A stretch of DNA of 64,000 nucleotides from Psychrobacter proteolyticus. GTDB lineage: Bacteria > Pseudomonadota > Gammaproteobacteria > Pseudomonadales > Moraxellaceae. The position numbers and the translations under genes were made by a program. How positions within the stretch are numbered: position 1 is the stretch's first letter; every line of letters starts with the position of its first letter. The notes beneath the pieces were generated by a model that saw nothing but the letters and a program-made list of their open reading frames with translations, was not told where the DNA came from and made no database searches. The DNA lies in contig NZ_QLKS01000002.1 of assembly GCF_003350005.1 (NCBI RefSeq), positions 62,001 to 126,000 of the forward strand. Reading direction: 5' to 3'. Below are positions 1 through 7,635 of the stretch, piece after piece.

Positions 1-632
1 CACAAGTACAGGATGGCGAAACAGTAGAGGCTGGCGCAGTGTTAGCGACCGTAAAAGGTAACGCGCGTCACTTATTGACAGCAGAACGCACGGCTCTGAA
101 CTTTATGACCCATCTCAGCGGTATTGCGACAGCGACCCGTCAAATTGTCGATAGCGTGGCTCAATATCCTGCACAAATTACTTGTACGCGTAAGACCATT
201 CCAGGCTTACGTATTGTACAAAAGTACGCCGTACGCTGCGGCGGCGGACGCAATCATCGCTTGGGATTGGATGATGCGATTTTAATTAAAGACAACCATA
301 TCGCCATTGCGGGTGACATCAAAACGGCCATTCAGCAAGCACAGAAATTTGCTGGGCATCTGATTCCTATTGAGGTCGAAGTCGATACGCTAGAGCAATT
401 AGAGCAAGCGCTCGATGCAGGTGTGAGTTTAGTATTATTAGACAACATGTCGCCTGAAACGTTATCGCAAGCGGTTGCTATGTGTCAGGGTCGAGCAAAG
501 ACTGAAGCCTCAGGTGGTATTACGCCTGAAACGGTACAAGCGGCAGCAAGTACGGGAGTTGATTTTATCGCCATGGGTTATTTGACGCACAGTACGACAG
601 CCTTAGATATTGGGCTAGATTTTAGTGCATAA
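1..632 (+). CDS. nadC: Quinolinate phosphoribosyltransferase, 5' partial
   Basis: The reading frame is open from base 3, so the 5' part of the gene lies outside the window; the GTG at 39 is internal and not the start. The product converts quinolinate and PRPP to nicotinate mononucleotide, the committing step of de novo NAD synthesis in the cytoplasm. Seen directly: the family core RKTIPGLR, the CGGGRNHRLGLDDAILIKDNH block that binds substrate and phosphate, the EVEVDTLEQ strand, and the ASGGI motif near the end. The C-terminus has normal family length. No nadA or nadB is visible in the window. Confidence 0.96.
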   Translation, partial: QVQDGETVEAGAVLATVKGNARHLLTAERTALNFMTHLSGIATATRQIVDSVAQYPAQITCTRKTIPGLRIVQKYAVRCGGGRNHRLGLDDAILIKDNHIAIAGDIKTAIQQAQKFAGHLIPIEVEVDTLEQLEQALDAGVSLVLLDNMSPETLSQAVAMCQGRAKTEASGGITPETVQAAASTGVDFIAMGYLTHSTTALDIGLDFSA

Positions 633-934
633 ATACAAACGTGTTAAAGGCTAGTAGCGCTACATGCGCTCGATTTTATGACAAGGGCTATCACCGAGTT
701 AGTAAAATGGTAATTTATACTGATAGCTTGTACTGATCATCTGTTAAATGCTTGTTTTTGCACTGAAGCTTTACTAAGGTGACATGTAGGCGTAACGACG
801 CAAAGTTAATGATTTTATTAGCTTATCTGCCTATGCTACAATGCTATTTTTAGTTGCCTATTGGGTCATCGTTGCACTCGCACGATGACCTTATCTTTTT
901 GCACAAGCGGTATCAATAGACAAGCGAGCGCTCA
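633..934. other. Intergenic region nadC to marC-like gene
   Basis: About 300 bases without a supported gene. The only clear element is the hairpin at 864-900; no convincing promoter hexamers were found by eye. Confidence 0.5.
864..900 (+). terminator. Hairpin with T-rich tail between nadC and the marC-like gene
   Basis: GGTCATCGT (864-872) and ACGATGACC (882-890) form a perfect 9-bp stem with a 9-base loop, followed by TTATCTTTTT. It lies 230 bases after nadC and only 35 bases before the next start codon, so it could terminate nadC transcripts or act as a leader attenuator for the marC-like gene. Confidence 0.6.
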
Positions 935-1576
935 GTGAATACTGAAATTATCAAGATAATCCTAGCCTTTATGGTATTGATCAATCCATTTAGCGCATTG
1001 ACGTTATTTTTAGATTTGACTCGCGGCTATTCGATGAACAATCGACGTAAGGTCGCGCGCGTTGCTTGTCTGACCATTTTTATCACTATCAGCTTTTTCA
1101 CGATTGCAGGTGAGACGCTACTAAAAACCCTTGGTATTTCTATCGGCTCTTTCCAATTGGCAGGCGGTATATTGGTGTTTTTAATCGCCCTAAATATGAT
1201 GAATGGAGAGGGTAACCCGGTTAAACCTGATCAAGAGAACTTCGATGTTGATCATGTGAAAGATGCACCGGTCTCGATGGCAGCTGCCGTGGTTCCCCTT
1301 GCGATTCCGATGATGATTGGGCCTGGTGGTATCTCCACGGTTATCATTTATTCTTCACAAGTATCAGGTATTTTGCAGGTATCTGCCATCTTGATTGCAG
1401 GCTTATTCATCAGTCTGTTTTGCTATTTGGCATTGATGGCGGCAGGTCGTATCAGTCGTCTATTGGGTGATACTGGCTTGAATATCATGAGCCGAATCAT
1501 GGGTATGCTATTGGCCGCCGTTTCTATCGAGATTATCGTTAATGGACTGCGTACGCTCTTTCCTAGCTTGATGTAA
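935..1576 (+). CDS. MarC family (UPF0056) inner-membrane protein
   Basis: A 213-residue protein with about six hydrophobic segments, the length typical of MarC/UPF0056 proteins. Family features are visible: the N-terminal VLINPFSALTLFL segment, the acidic central loop (about residues 90-110), and the VPLAIPMMIGPGGISTVI segment that is the most conserved part of the family. The start is GTG at 935; there is no good Shine-Dalgarno match, so a nearby alternative start is possible. MarC proteins have no established transport substrate; the old link to multiple antibiotic resistance is not supported for E. coli MarC. The gene is single, with a hairpin just upstream and the convergent argO-like gene downstream. 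Confidence 0.88.
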   Translation: MNTEIIKIILAFMVLINPFSALTLFLDLTRGYSMNNRRKVARVACLTIFITISFFTIAGETLLKTLGISIGSFQLAGGILVFLIALNMMNGEGNPVKPDQENFDVDHVKDAPVSMAAAVVPLAIPMMIGPGGISTVIIYSSQVSGILQVSAILIAGLFISLFCYLALMAAGRISRLLGDTGLNIMSRIMGMLLAAVSIEIIVNGLRTLFPSLM

Positions 1577-1720
1577 ATGATCAATACTATCGCTAACCAT
1601 GTATATTTATACAGCGGTTAGCAGTTATCAACATGATTCAGTATTATCCAATACGTTGTTTACTTAATATTCAGTTTATTCAACACTCAGCTTATCTATC
1701 ATTTCTCAGTCATACCTCTA

Positions 1721-2323
1721 TCAGCTTTGATACAAATGCCAAGCCAGATACAGCATCAGTAACCCTACTAAAGCGTCCAGTATGTTCCATGCCTTAGGCT
1801 TCTCAAATAGAGGCCTGAGTAATCGCGCACCATACCCAAGCGCAAAGAAGAAAAAGAACGAGGCGCTAATTGCACCTGTGGCAAACGTCAATTTACTGCT
1901 TGCACCTGTAGAAACCATACCGACGAGTACCAATGTGTCTAGATAGACGTGCGGGTTTAGCCAAGTAAAACCAAAGCATAGTAATAAGGCTTTTTTTAAG
2001 CTAGTGACGACTTGTCCTTCGACAGTCAAAGCATGTGACACACGTACGCTGGCATACAAACTCTGCAAGCCATATCCTAATAAAAATATAACACCTGCTA
2101 TTTTTGCGATATCTATAACGTGAGGATAGCGAGCCGTAACTGCACCAAAACCACCAACACCTGCTGATATTAAAAATGCGTCGCTTACCGCACAAAACAA
2201 ACAAACAAAAAATATGTGCTCGCGTTTAAGGCCTTGTTTGAGTACAAAGGCGTTTTGGGAGCCGATAGCAATGATGAGAGATAGCCCAAGTAGGAAGCCA
2301 GAAATATAATCGGGAGCATTCAT
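1721..2323 (-). CDS. argO: LysE/ArgO family amino-acid exporter
   Basis: A 200-residue polytopic membrane protein with about six hydrophobic helices. The N-terminal block GFLLGLSLIIAIGSQNAFVLKQG is the hallmark of LysE/ArgO basic amino-acid exporters, with the GSQNAF core fully kept, and the middle segment FGFTWLNPHVYLDT is also a family signature. By family knowledge it exports arginine or lysine using the proton gradient, preventing toxic build-up when peptides are degraded. The exact substrate is inferred. It is transcribed alone on the minus strand; a divergent hypothetical gene follows, and no lysG/argP-type regulator is adjacent. Confidence 0.9.
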   Translation of the reverse strand: MNAPDYISGFLLGLSLIIAIGSQNAFVLKQGLKREHIFFVCLFCAVSDAFLISAGVGGFGAVTARYPHVIDIAKIAGVIFLLGYGLQSLYASVRVSHALTVEGQVVTSLKKALLLCFGFTWLNPHVYLDTLVLVGMVSTGASSKLTFATGAISASFFFFFALGYGARLLRPLFEKPKAWNILDALVGLLMLYLAWHLYQS

Positions 2324-2468
2324 AATACGGTGCTTAACGGTTGGAGTGTAGGAATGGTGACATTTTGCTTACTGGCAGGCCAGCAAAAACCTGCTAAGAT
2401 ACGCTATTGAATGAATGTATGCAATATGCGCACAATGTGAGTGTAATAGACGAGGGGCAGAGCAAGTC

Positions 2469-3218
2469 ATGGTAGTCAGTTTGACAAGAATGCTACAGTC
2501 ATTTGGGCAAGCTCAAGATGACCTACCGACATTGGCAGCAAAGAATGCTCAGGAGATGAGCGTCAATCATGAACAGGATGCTGCTGCCGATAATGATAGC
2601 AATCATGCAGTACATGAGCGTTCTACACTAACTCCGCCTGAACGTGTAAACCGTATATGTGATGCGTTGGCACAAGTGAGTGATAGCCAATCATCCACGC
2701 CTTTGACCGATCGCTATCTGAGTAATCGCGCTCAAATGCGCCCAACCAATAGACCGCCTTTTGACCCAGATACTTTGTGGTATCTCAAACATGGACGTTG
2801 TCCGATTATGACTGAGCTTGTTGATGTGGTTGATGAGGCCACCCTAAATGCCATGCCTATTGAAGCCGTTGCGATACTAGACCGTATCAACGGTAAGCTA
2901 AAGCGTTACCGTGAGTGGAGTAGTGAGCTGAACGAACAGCAACAGCAGCAACATAATGAGCGTCAGTTCGTCATCGATAAGTTGGTGTCCGAAAGTATTC
3001 CTGAGGCATTACATCATTATGAGCAGCTACAACGCTTTAGTCCGCATCGCACCAAAAACAACATGGTGCAGGGCAAGATGACTGCTGGTGATATGCTGAC
3101 AGATTTGTTCTTAGAGATTGATTATGAGCTTGACGAATTATTAGATGAATTGCACCAGACAGTTTTGAACCGCCTTGCCTTGACCCATCGTTATGTTAAG
3201 AGCCGTACGCAAAGTTAA
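2469..3218 (+). CDS. Hypothetical protein, first member of a tandem family
   Basis: I do not recognise this gene. ATG 2469 is preferred over the upstream ATG 2415 because a strong GAGGGG Shine-Dalgarno sequence (about 2452-2457) precedes it; this gives 249 residues. There is no signal peptide or membrane helix. The N-terminal half is polar and probably disordered; the C-terminal half is helical with a glutamine run. The C-terminal part shares a spaced pattern with the next two genes: an LxxIN helix, then SIPEALHHYEQL, then a LxxIxxxLDxLL helix and a final HRYVKS motif. This arrangement recalls XpaC-type helical domains, from memory only. A terminator follows, so it is probably a separate transcription unit. 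Confidence 0.75.
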   Translation: MVVSLTRMLQSFGQAQDDLPTLAAKNAQEMSVNHEQDAAADNDSNHAVHERSTLTPPERVNRICDALAQVSDSQSSTPLTDRYLSNRAQMRPTNRPPFDPDTLWYLKHGRCPIMTELVDVVDEATLNAMPIEAVAILDRINGKLKRYREWSSELNEQQQQQHNERQFVIDKLVSESIPEALHHYEQLQRFSPHRTKNNMVQGKMTAGDMLTDLFLEIDYELDELLDELHQTVLNRLALTHRYVKSRTQS

Positions 3219-3301
3219 ATTTTCTTTGATGATGTTTTTTTGAACACTTGCAAAGGCTAAGTATTATCAAAAAACACAATCGACCCGTTGCATAATAATA
3301 T

Positions 3302-3328
3302 AGGGCTTTAATAGAGCCTTATTTTTTT
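3302..3328 (+). terminator. Rho-independent terminator
   Basis: AGGGCT (3302-3307) pairs with AGCCTT (3315-3320, one G-T pair) and is followed by a run of seven T. It sits 84 bases after the first gene of the tandem family and 64 bases before the second. Confidence 0.6.
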
Positions 3329-3391
3329 GTTTAATAATAACAACCATAAGAAATTTGCCACGACATTCTGATAAATAATAAGGACAATATA

Positions 3392-4078
3392 ATGACCCAA
3401 ATGACTGCAATGTTCGTAATGTTTGTTTTGTATGGGCTGTTGCCAGCGGCTGGGTTATATCTAGGTTACCGTGGAATTAAAAAAGTCACAGCGCCCAAAA
3501 TGCTCGAATATAAGGCGATGCCGCAACTGGGTTATATACCTGAAAAAAGCCTACCCATCGACGTTAAAACTGCTCTGGAGCAAATTAATACAAAGGGTGA
3601 AAAGCTGCGTGTCTTGTATGGCGATACCAATAACGATGGCAAGATTGATGATAAGGATACCGTCAACGAAACTTATATTATGATTCAAAACTTAATGGAT
3701 AGGCACGTGCCACAAGCAGTGGCTGACTATCGCCGATTACATGATTTAGATGTAGCAGACAGTGCGCTTGCTGACACTACCAAAATTAAGCACTCTAATG
3801 TCACTGGCAAAGAAGCCTTGTTAGATGTGCTTAAGACAATTAACACACAGTTCGATGACCTGCTCAACGCATCATATCATCAAGACGGTCAAAAACTACT
3901 CGCGACCAATCGCTATCTCCAAAAACGTTTTGACAATCCTACTAGCAATACAGAGTTTCAAAAGCCCGATAGCAATGCCAGTAGTAATGCCAATAATAAT
4001 GCTAGCAGTGATGTAAATATCCAAGCGATTGAAAGCCCAACTGGTGAAAGTGTGAGCGCTGAAGACATTAAGCTATAA
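3392..4078 (+). CDS. Hypothetical membrane-anchored protein with EF-hand-like loop, second member of the tandem family
   Basis: A 228-residue protein of unknown function. Residues about 6-27 are a hydrophobic membrane segment or uncleaved signal anchor (MFVMFVLYGLLPAAGLYLGY). Residues 78-89 read DTNNDGKIDDKD, a complete EF-hand/dockerin-type calcium loop with ligands at positions 1, 3, 5, 9 and 12. The following helices match the neighbours: HVPQAVADYRRL, then LLDVLKTINTQFDDLL, then NRYLQKRF. The C-terminal 40 residues are Asn/Ser-rich and probably disordered. The start ATG 3392 is preceded by AAGGA. The next gene follows after 40 bases, so the two are probably one operon. Confidence 0.8.
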   Translation: MTQMTAMFVMFVLYGLLPAAGLYLGYRGIKKVTAPKMLEYKAMPQLGYIPEKSLPIDVKTALEQINTKGEKLRVLYGDTNNDGKIDDKDTVNETYIMIQNLMDRHVPQAVADYRRLHDLDVADSALADTTKIKHSNVTGKEALLDVLKTINTQFDDLLNASYHQDGQKLLATNRYLQKRFDNPTSNTEFQKPDSNASSNANNNASSDVNIQAIESPTGESVSAEDIKL

Positions 4079-4118
4079 ATACAAAGTTGAATGGTGAAAG
4101 GGTAAAGAGCAAGCGTAT

Positions 4119-4670
4119 ATGAGTATCTTAATAGGCATCGGTATTGTAACGACCGTCACTACCTTTTACTTAGGTAGAAAAGGCTGGCAGGCTTTTCATA
4201 AAGCCGTCGGTATTTCACCTGGCGTACTCACTTATCAGGATTACGATGCGCCCTTGTCATTAGTCACATTAAGCTTGCAGCAGCTAACGTTAAATAAACA
4301 GCACTTAAAAACATTGTCAGAGCAGCAACTGCGCCAATTAAAACGTATTGATGAAAAAGTAAACAGCTATCACGCTTATCAAGCAGCCCTACATGCTCAA
4401 CATAAGACACCAGCGATAACAGAAGCACAGTTTGTGTTGAATAAAATGTTGCAAATACGGTTACCAGAAATGCTAGCTACTCATTATCAATTAACAGATA
4501 TAAATGTCACTAACGTGAATAGCGAAAAGAGGTTAGAAGCTAGTGAGTTATTGCAGAGTGTTTTAGATAATATCGAACAGCGTTTGGATAGATTACTGGC
4601 ACAAATGGACGAGGAGCAGCTACAAGAGCTGCGAGTCATGAAGCACTATATTAATAGCCACGATAGCTGA
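4119..4670 (+). CDS. Hypothetical membrane-anchored protein, third member of the tandem family
   Basis: A 183-residue protein of unknown function. Residues 1-20 are hydrophobic and likely an N-terminal membrane anchor; the YLGRKG junction resembles YLGYRG of the gene before it. The rest is helical: LKRIDEKV, a FVLNKMLQIRLPEMLATHYQL stretch equivalent to IPEALHHYEQL and VPQAVADYRRL of the two upstream proteins, LLQSVLDNIEQRLDRLL, and the terminal MKHYINS. The EF-hand loop of the second member is absent. It lies 40 bases downstream of the second member and ends at a strong bidirectional terminator. Confidence 0.78.
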   Translation: MSILIGIGIVTTVTTFYLGRKGWQAFHKAVGISPGVLTYQDYDAPLSLVTLSLQQLTLNKQHLKTLSEQQLRQLKRIDEKVNSYHAYQAALHAQHKTPAITEAQFVLNKMLQIRLPEMLATHYQLTDINVTNVNSEKRLEASELLQSVLDNIEQRLDRLLAQMDEEQLQELRVMKHYINSHDS

Positions 4671-4717
4671 GCCGTTATTTTTATACTAAGCGACTGCGAC
4701 ACCTGCAAAAAGACACA

Positions 4718-4758
4718 AAAAAAGCGGTCAATGACTATTTATCATTGACCGCTTTTTT
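4718..4758. terminator. Bidirectional terminator
   Basis: A 17-base left arm (4718-4734) with core GCGGTCAATGA pairs perfectly with 4742-4758 around a 7-base loop. The arm begins with six A and ends with six T, so it can work in both directions. It lies between the tandem family and the convergent rluB. Confidence 0.92.
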
Positions 4759-4809
4759 ATGTTTATCCCAAATCTATTTAAGACTTAGAATAATGTTAAA
4801 CCAATTTAA

Positions 4810-5736
4810 CTAGCGCTTATCATTGCGATCACGGGTGTTGCGTGTACCGCGGCTGGCAGGGCTAGCGCTACTTTTAGGTTTCGCGCTGCTATTGCGGTTA
4901 TCGCTACGAGTGTCAGTGCGACGCGCTTTAAGCGGCTTGTTTCTGATACGTTCTTGCTTTTCTTTGGCTGCGCCATGTAGACCCGTGCCATAACGTGGAC
5001 GCAAGCTGACCAAATCCGTCAACGTGTTGATTTCTTTTTTATCAAGCTCTAAGAAACGGCCAGTACGTAGCTCTTTTGGTAGAACAATCGTGCCATAGCG
5101 TGTACGTAGTAGACGACTAACTTTTAAACCTTGTGACTCAAATAAGCGACGTACTTCGCGGTTACGGCCTTCTTTTAACTGGACGTGATACCACTTGTTG
5201 ACGCCTTCGCCGCCGCCTTCTTTGATGTCTTCAAATTTTGCAAGGCCATCTTCTAGCATGACACCAGCGGTCAATGCACGAGCGATATCAGGCGTTACTT
5301 CACCCAATACACGTACGGCATATTCACGAGTGACTTCACCAGATGGATGCATCAAGCGATGTGCCATTTCGCCATCGTTAGTAAATAACAATAGGCCAGT
5401 TGAGTTAATGTCCAAGCGTCCAACCATTACCCAGCGGTCATGTGTCAGCTTTGGCAAACGTTCAAAGACAGTTGGACGACCTTCTGGATCTTTAGCCGAG
5501 CAAACTTCGCCTTCAGGCTTGTAGTAAGCGATAACACGGCGACGCTTCTCGTTTTCAGAGGTGTATTTGATCTGACGGCCATCAACGCGAATCTCATCGC
5601 CTTGCTCAACACGATCACCGATGGTTGCTGGGCCGTTATTGACAGTGACGCGACCTGCTTTGATGACTTCTTCCATCTGACGGCGTGAACCAAGCCCCAT
5701 ACGGGCGAGGGCTTTCTGTAATTTTTCGTCTTTCAT
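4810..5736 (-). CDS. rluB: 23S rRNA pseudouridine(2605) synthase RluB
   Basis: The 308-residue product isomerises a uridine in helix 89-93 of 23S rRNA near the peptidyl-transferase centre. An N-terminal S4 RNA-binding domain (about residues 1-60, LQKALARMGLGSRRQMEEVI) precedes the RsuA/RluB catalytic domain with GRLDINSTGLLLFTNDG, where the Asp is catalytic, and KEGRNREVRRLFE. The YYKPEGEVCSAKDPEGRPTVF block favours RluB over RluE or RsuA. The last 60 residues are a basic, low-complexity tail rich in Arg, Ser and Asn, common in RluB and probably RNA-binding. Start ATG 5736 has a GGAT-type site upstream. Confidence 0.93.
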   Translation of the reverse strand: MKDEKLQKALARMGLGSRRQMEEVIKAGRVTVNNGPATIGDRVEQGDEIRVDGRQIKYTSENEKRRRVIAYYKPEGEVCSAKDPEGRPTVFERLPKLTHDRWVMVGRLDINSTGLLLFTNDGEMAHRLMHPSGEVTREYAVRVLGEVTPDIARALTAGVMLEDGLAKFEDIKEGGGEGVNKWYHVQLKEGRNREVRRLFESQGLKVSRLLRTRYGTIVLPKELRTGRFLELDKKEINTLTDLVSLRPRYGTGLHGAAKEKQERIRNKPLKARRTDTRSDNRNSSAKPKSSASPASRGTRNTRDRNDKR

Positions 5737-5759
5737 CGTAATATCCTTGAGTCGGTGGG

Positions 5760-5779
5760 TTTACATTTCTCAATGTAAA
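5760..5779. repeat. Perfect inverted repeat upstream of rluB
   Basis: TTTACATT (5760-5767) and AATGTAAA (5772-5779) are perfect complements with a 4-base loop. It ends 24 bases before the rluB start, so it would be in the leader or the promoter. It may be an operator or a hairpin in the message. Confidence 0.4.
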
Positions 5780-6058
5780 AAATTGGATTGACTATTCTAC
5801 GCTATTTTAACAAATTTAGCACGTAAACCAATACCTTACTGATTATTAATGTGTCTATCCACGAATAAGCAATACTGTTTAATTCACTTATTATAAAAAT
5901 TCATCAGTACACAGGCTTTATCTTACGCTAGGATTTTTAGACGCAGGCAGGTACAATATCACTATCAACCATACCTTGATTAAGGATAAGACAGGCATGC
6001 AAAGTATTTGCGCGCGCTGTCTTTATTTTTTTATATCGTACCCTCTATTGGAGTTACT
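5780..6058. other. Divergent intergenic region rluB/folD
   Basis: Together with the inverted repeat next to rluB this is about 320 AT-rich bases between two divergent genes and must contain both promoters. I could not assign convincing -35/-10 pairs by eye. No small gene was found. Confidence 0.4.
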
Positions 6059-6937
6059 ATGTCTACTGCCCAAGAATCCGCCACCGTTTTGGACGGCAAA
6101 GCACTTGCCAAACAAATAGAACAGGATCTGCGCACGCGCGTAGATACGATTAAGGAAAAGACTGGCCGCACCCCAAGCTTAGCGACGATATTGGTTGGTG
6201 ATGATCCAGCCTCTGCCACTTATGTTCGTATGAAAGGCAACGCCTGTAAGCGTGTTGGCATGGACTCTATACGCGTTGAGATGCCAAGTGCCACGACCAC
6301 TGAGCAGCTCATGGCAAAGATAGATGAGTTAAATAGCAATCCAGATGTACACGGCATTTTGCTACAGCATCCGGTTCCTGAGCATATTGATGAGCGTGCT
6401 TGTTTTGAGCAGATTGACTTAGCAAAAGACGTCGATGGTGTGACTTGTCTTGGTTTTGGTCGTATGGCGATGCAGCAGTCAGCTTATGGCTCATGCACAC
6501 CGCAGGGCATTATGCATTTGTTAGAGCATCATAATATCAAGCTATCAGGTAAAGAAGCAGTGGTCGTAGGGCGTAGTGCTATCTTAGGTAAGCCAATGGC
6601 GATGATGCTATTGAATGCTAACTGTACGGTGACGATCTGCCATTCAAGAACTCAAGATTTGGCAGCACATATTAAGCGTGCAGATATAGTGGTTGGTGCC
6701 GTAGGTGTACCTGAGCTGATTAAAGCGGAATGGATCAAATCAGGAGCGGTTGTCGTTGATGCGGGTTTCCATCCGACAGATGACGGCGGTGTTGGTGATA
6801 TCGAAATGAAAGGTATGGAAAACATTGCCAGCGCTTATACGCCAGTACCAGGCGGCGTTGGCCCAATGACTATCAACACGCTTATTCGCCAAACGGTAGA
6901 TGCTGCTGAAAAATCAGCGGGTTTGAATAACGGCTAA
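6059..6937 (+). CDS. folD: Bifunctional methylene-THF dehydrogenase / methenyl-THF cyclohydrolase
   Basis: FolD interconverts 5,10-methylene-, methenyl- and 10-formyl-tetrahydrofolate using NADP, feeding purine and formyl-Met synthesis. ATG 6059 is chosen over an upstream TTG at 6008 because GGAG lies 6 bases before it and the protein then has the usual length (292 residues). Visible motifs: [14 protein letters not shown] with the catalytic Lys, the KDVDG loop, the [15 protein letters not shown] nucleotide-binding turn, and the C-terminal [10 protein letters not shown] signature. The usual QLPLP motif reads QHPVP here, a variation seen in part of the family. It is followed by a separate psiE-like gene. 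Confidence 0.96.
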   Translation: MSTAQESATVLDGKALAKQIEQDLRTRVDTIKEKTGRTPSLATILVGDDPASATYVRMKGNACKRVGMDSIRVEMPSATTTEQLMAKIDELNSNPDVHGILLQHPVPEHIDERACFEQIDLAKDVDGVTCLGFGRMAMQQSAYGSCTPQGIMHLLEHHNIKLSGKEAVVVGRSAILGKPMAMMLLNANCTVTICHSRTQDLAAHIKRADIVVGAVGVPELIKAEWIKSGAVVVDAGFHPTDDGGVGDIEMKGMENIASAYTPVPGGVGPMTINTLIRQTVDAAEKSAGLNNG

Positions 6938-7036
6938 AAAGATAGTCATACGAATACTGATTGCCGATATATAAGGGGCCTGAGGTAACATAAACTCAGG
7001 CTAAATCAACCACATTTCAGTTGATAGGACCTAAAC

Positions 7037-7555
7037 ATGGCTAAAAAAAACGTAGGTGTTCATGAGCGACTACAAGGTATTGGTAGAGAGTTTGTCGATG
7101 TCTGTCATTACGTTATTTTATTTCTAATCAGTGTGGTTGTCGTTTGGACCGCAGGAAAAGAGTTCATTGGTATTATTCAAAAAGGCTCAGCGGATCTAAA
7201 AGACATATTGATGTTATTTATTTATCTTGAGCTACTGGCCATGATAGGCATCTACTTTAAAACCCACCGTCTGCCAGTACAGTTTTTGATATTTATTGCC
7301 ATAACGGCATTGTCACGACATTTGGTGGTTGATGTACAGGCAGTTTCAGACTATTTCCATTTATGGCTGCTAGCGACAATTTCTGTGGCCATCATGCTAT
7401 TAAGTGGCTCTATCGTAGTATTAACTTGGACAGCAAAAACGTTTGGTCGTCCAGAAGACAATCTTGATAAGCAGCATGCAAACCTAACGGTTAAAGCATT
7501 GTTGCCTGATAATGCGCAAGCGCCCGATAGCCATACCAAGCATCGCCGTGAATAG
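7037..7555 (+). CDS. psiE: PsiE-like phosphate-starvation-inducible membrane protein
   Basis: A 172-residue protein with four hydrophobic segments (about residues 22-45, 55-78, 83-103 and 112-137), the layout of PsiE. Family features visible include DLKDILMLFIYLELLAMIGIYF and the RLPVQFLIFIAITALSRHLVVD stretch. E. coli PsiE is induced by phosphate starvation, but its biochemical role is unknown. The C-terminal 40 residues are polar. No Pho-box could be confirmed upstream; a 7-bp stem GCCTGAG/CTCAGGC (6978-7001) lies in the gap after folD. It ends at a bidirectional terminator shared with corA. Confidence 0.85.
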   Translation: MAKKNVGVHERLQGIGREFVDVCHYVILFLISVVVVWTAGKEFIGIIQKGSADLKDILMLFIYLELLAMIGIYFKTHRLPVQFLIFIAITALSRHLVVDVQAVSDYFHLWLLATISVAIMLLSGSIVVLTWTAKTFGRPEDNLDKQHANLTVKALLPDNAQAPDSHTKHRRE

Positions 7556-7585
7556 TTAGATAGTAATATAAAAAGATAGCAACAT

Positions 7586-7618
7586 AAAAAAAGAGCGACC
7601 AGTGGTTGCTCTTTTTTT
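7586..7618. terminator. Bidirectional terminator
   Basis: GAGCGACC pairs with GGTTGCTC (one G-T pair) around a 3-base loop, flanked by seven A on the left and seven T on the right. It separates the convergent psiE-like gene and corA. Confidence 0.9.
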
Positions 7619-7635
7619 ATGCCTAGCGTTTGGTA

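Noticed and set aside
1592..1622. GCTAACC/GGTTAGC hairpin after the MarC-like gene as a terminator
   Set aside because: Seven-pair stem with a long loop and no T-run on either side.
5195..5524. 109-residue open frame antisense to rluB
   Set aside because: Lies wholly inside the well-supported rluB in the opposite direction, with Ser/Pro/Arg-rich shadow composition.
6008..6058. N-terminal extension of folD from a TTG
   Set aside because: A GGAG ribosome site and the normal family length point to ATG 6059.
6978..7001. GCCTGAG/CTCAGGC hairpin after folD as a terminator
   Set aside because: No T-run follows, so it was not called as a terminator.
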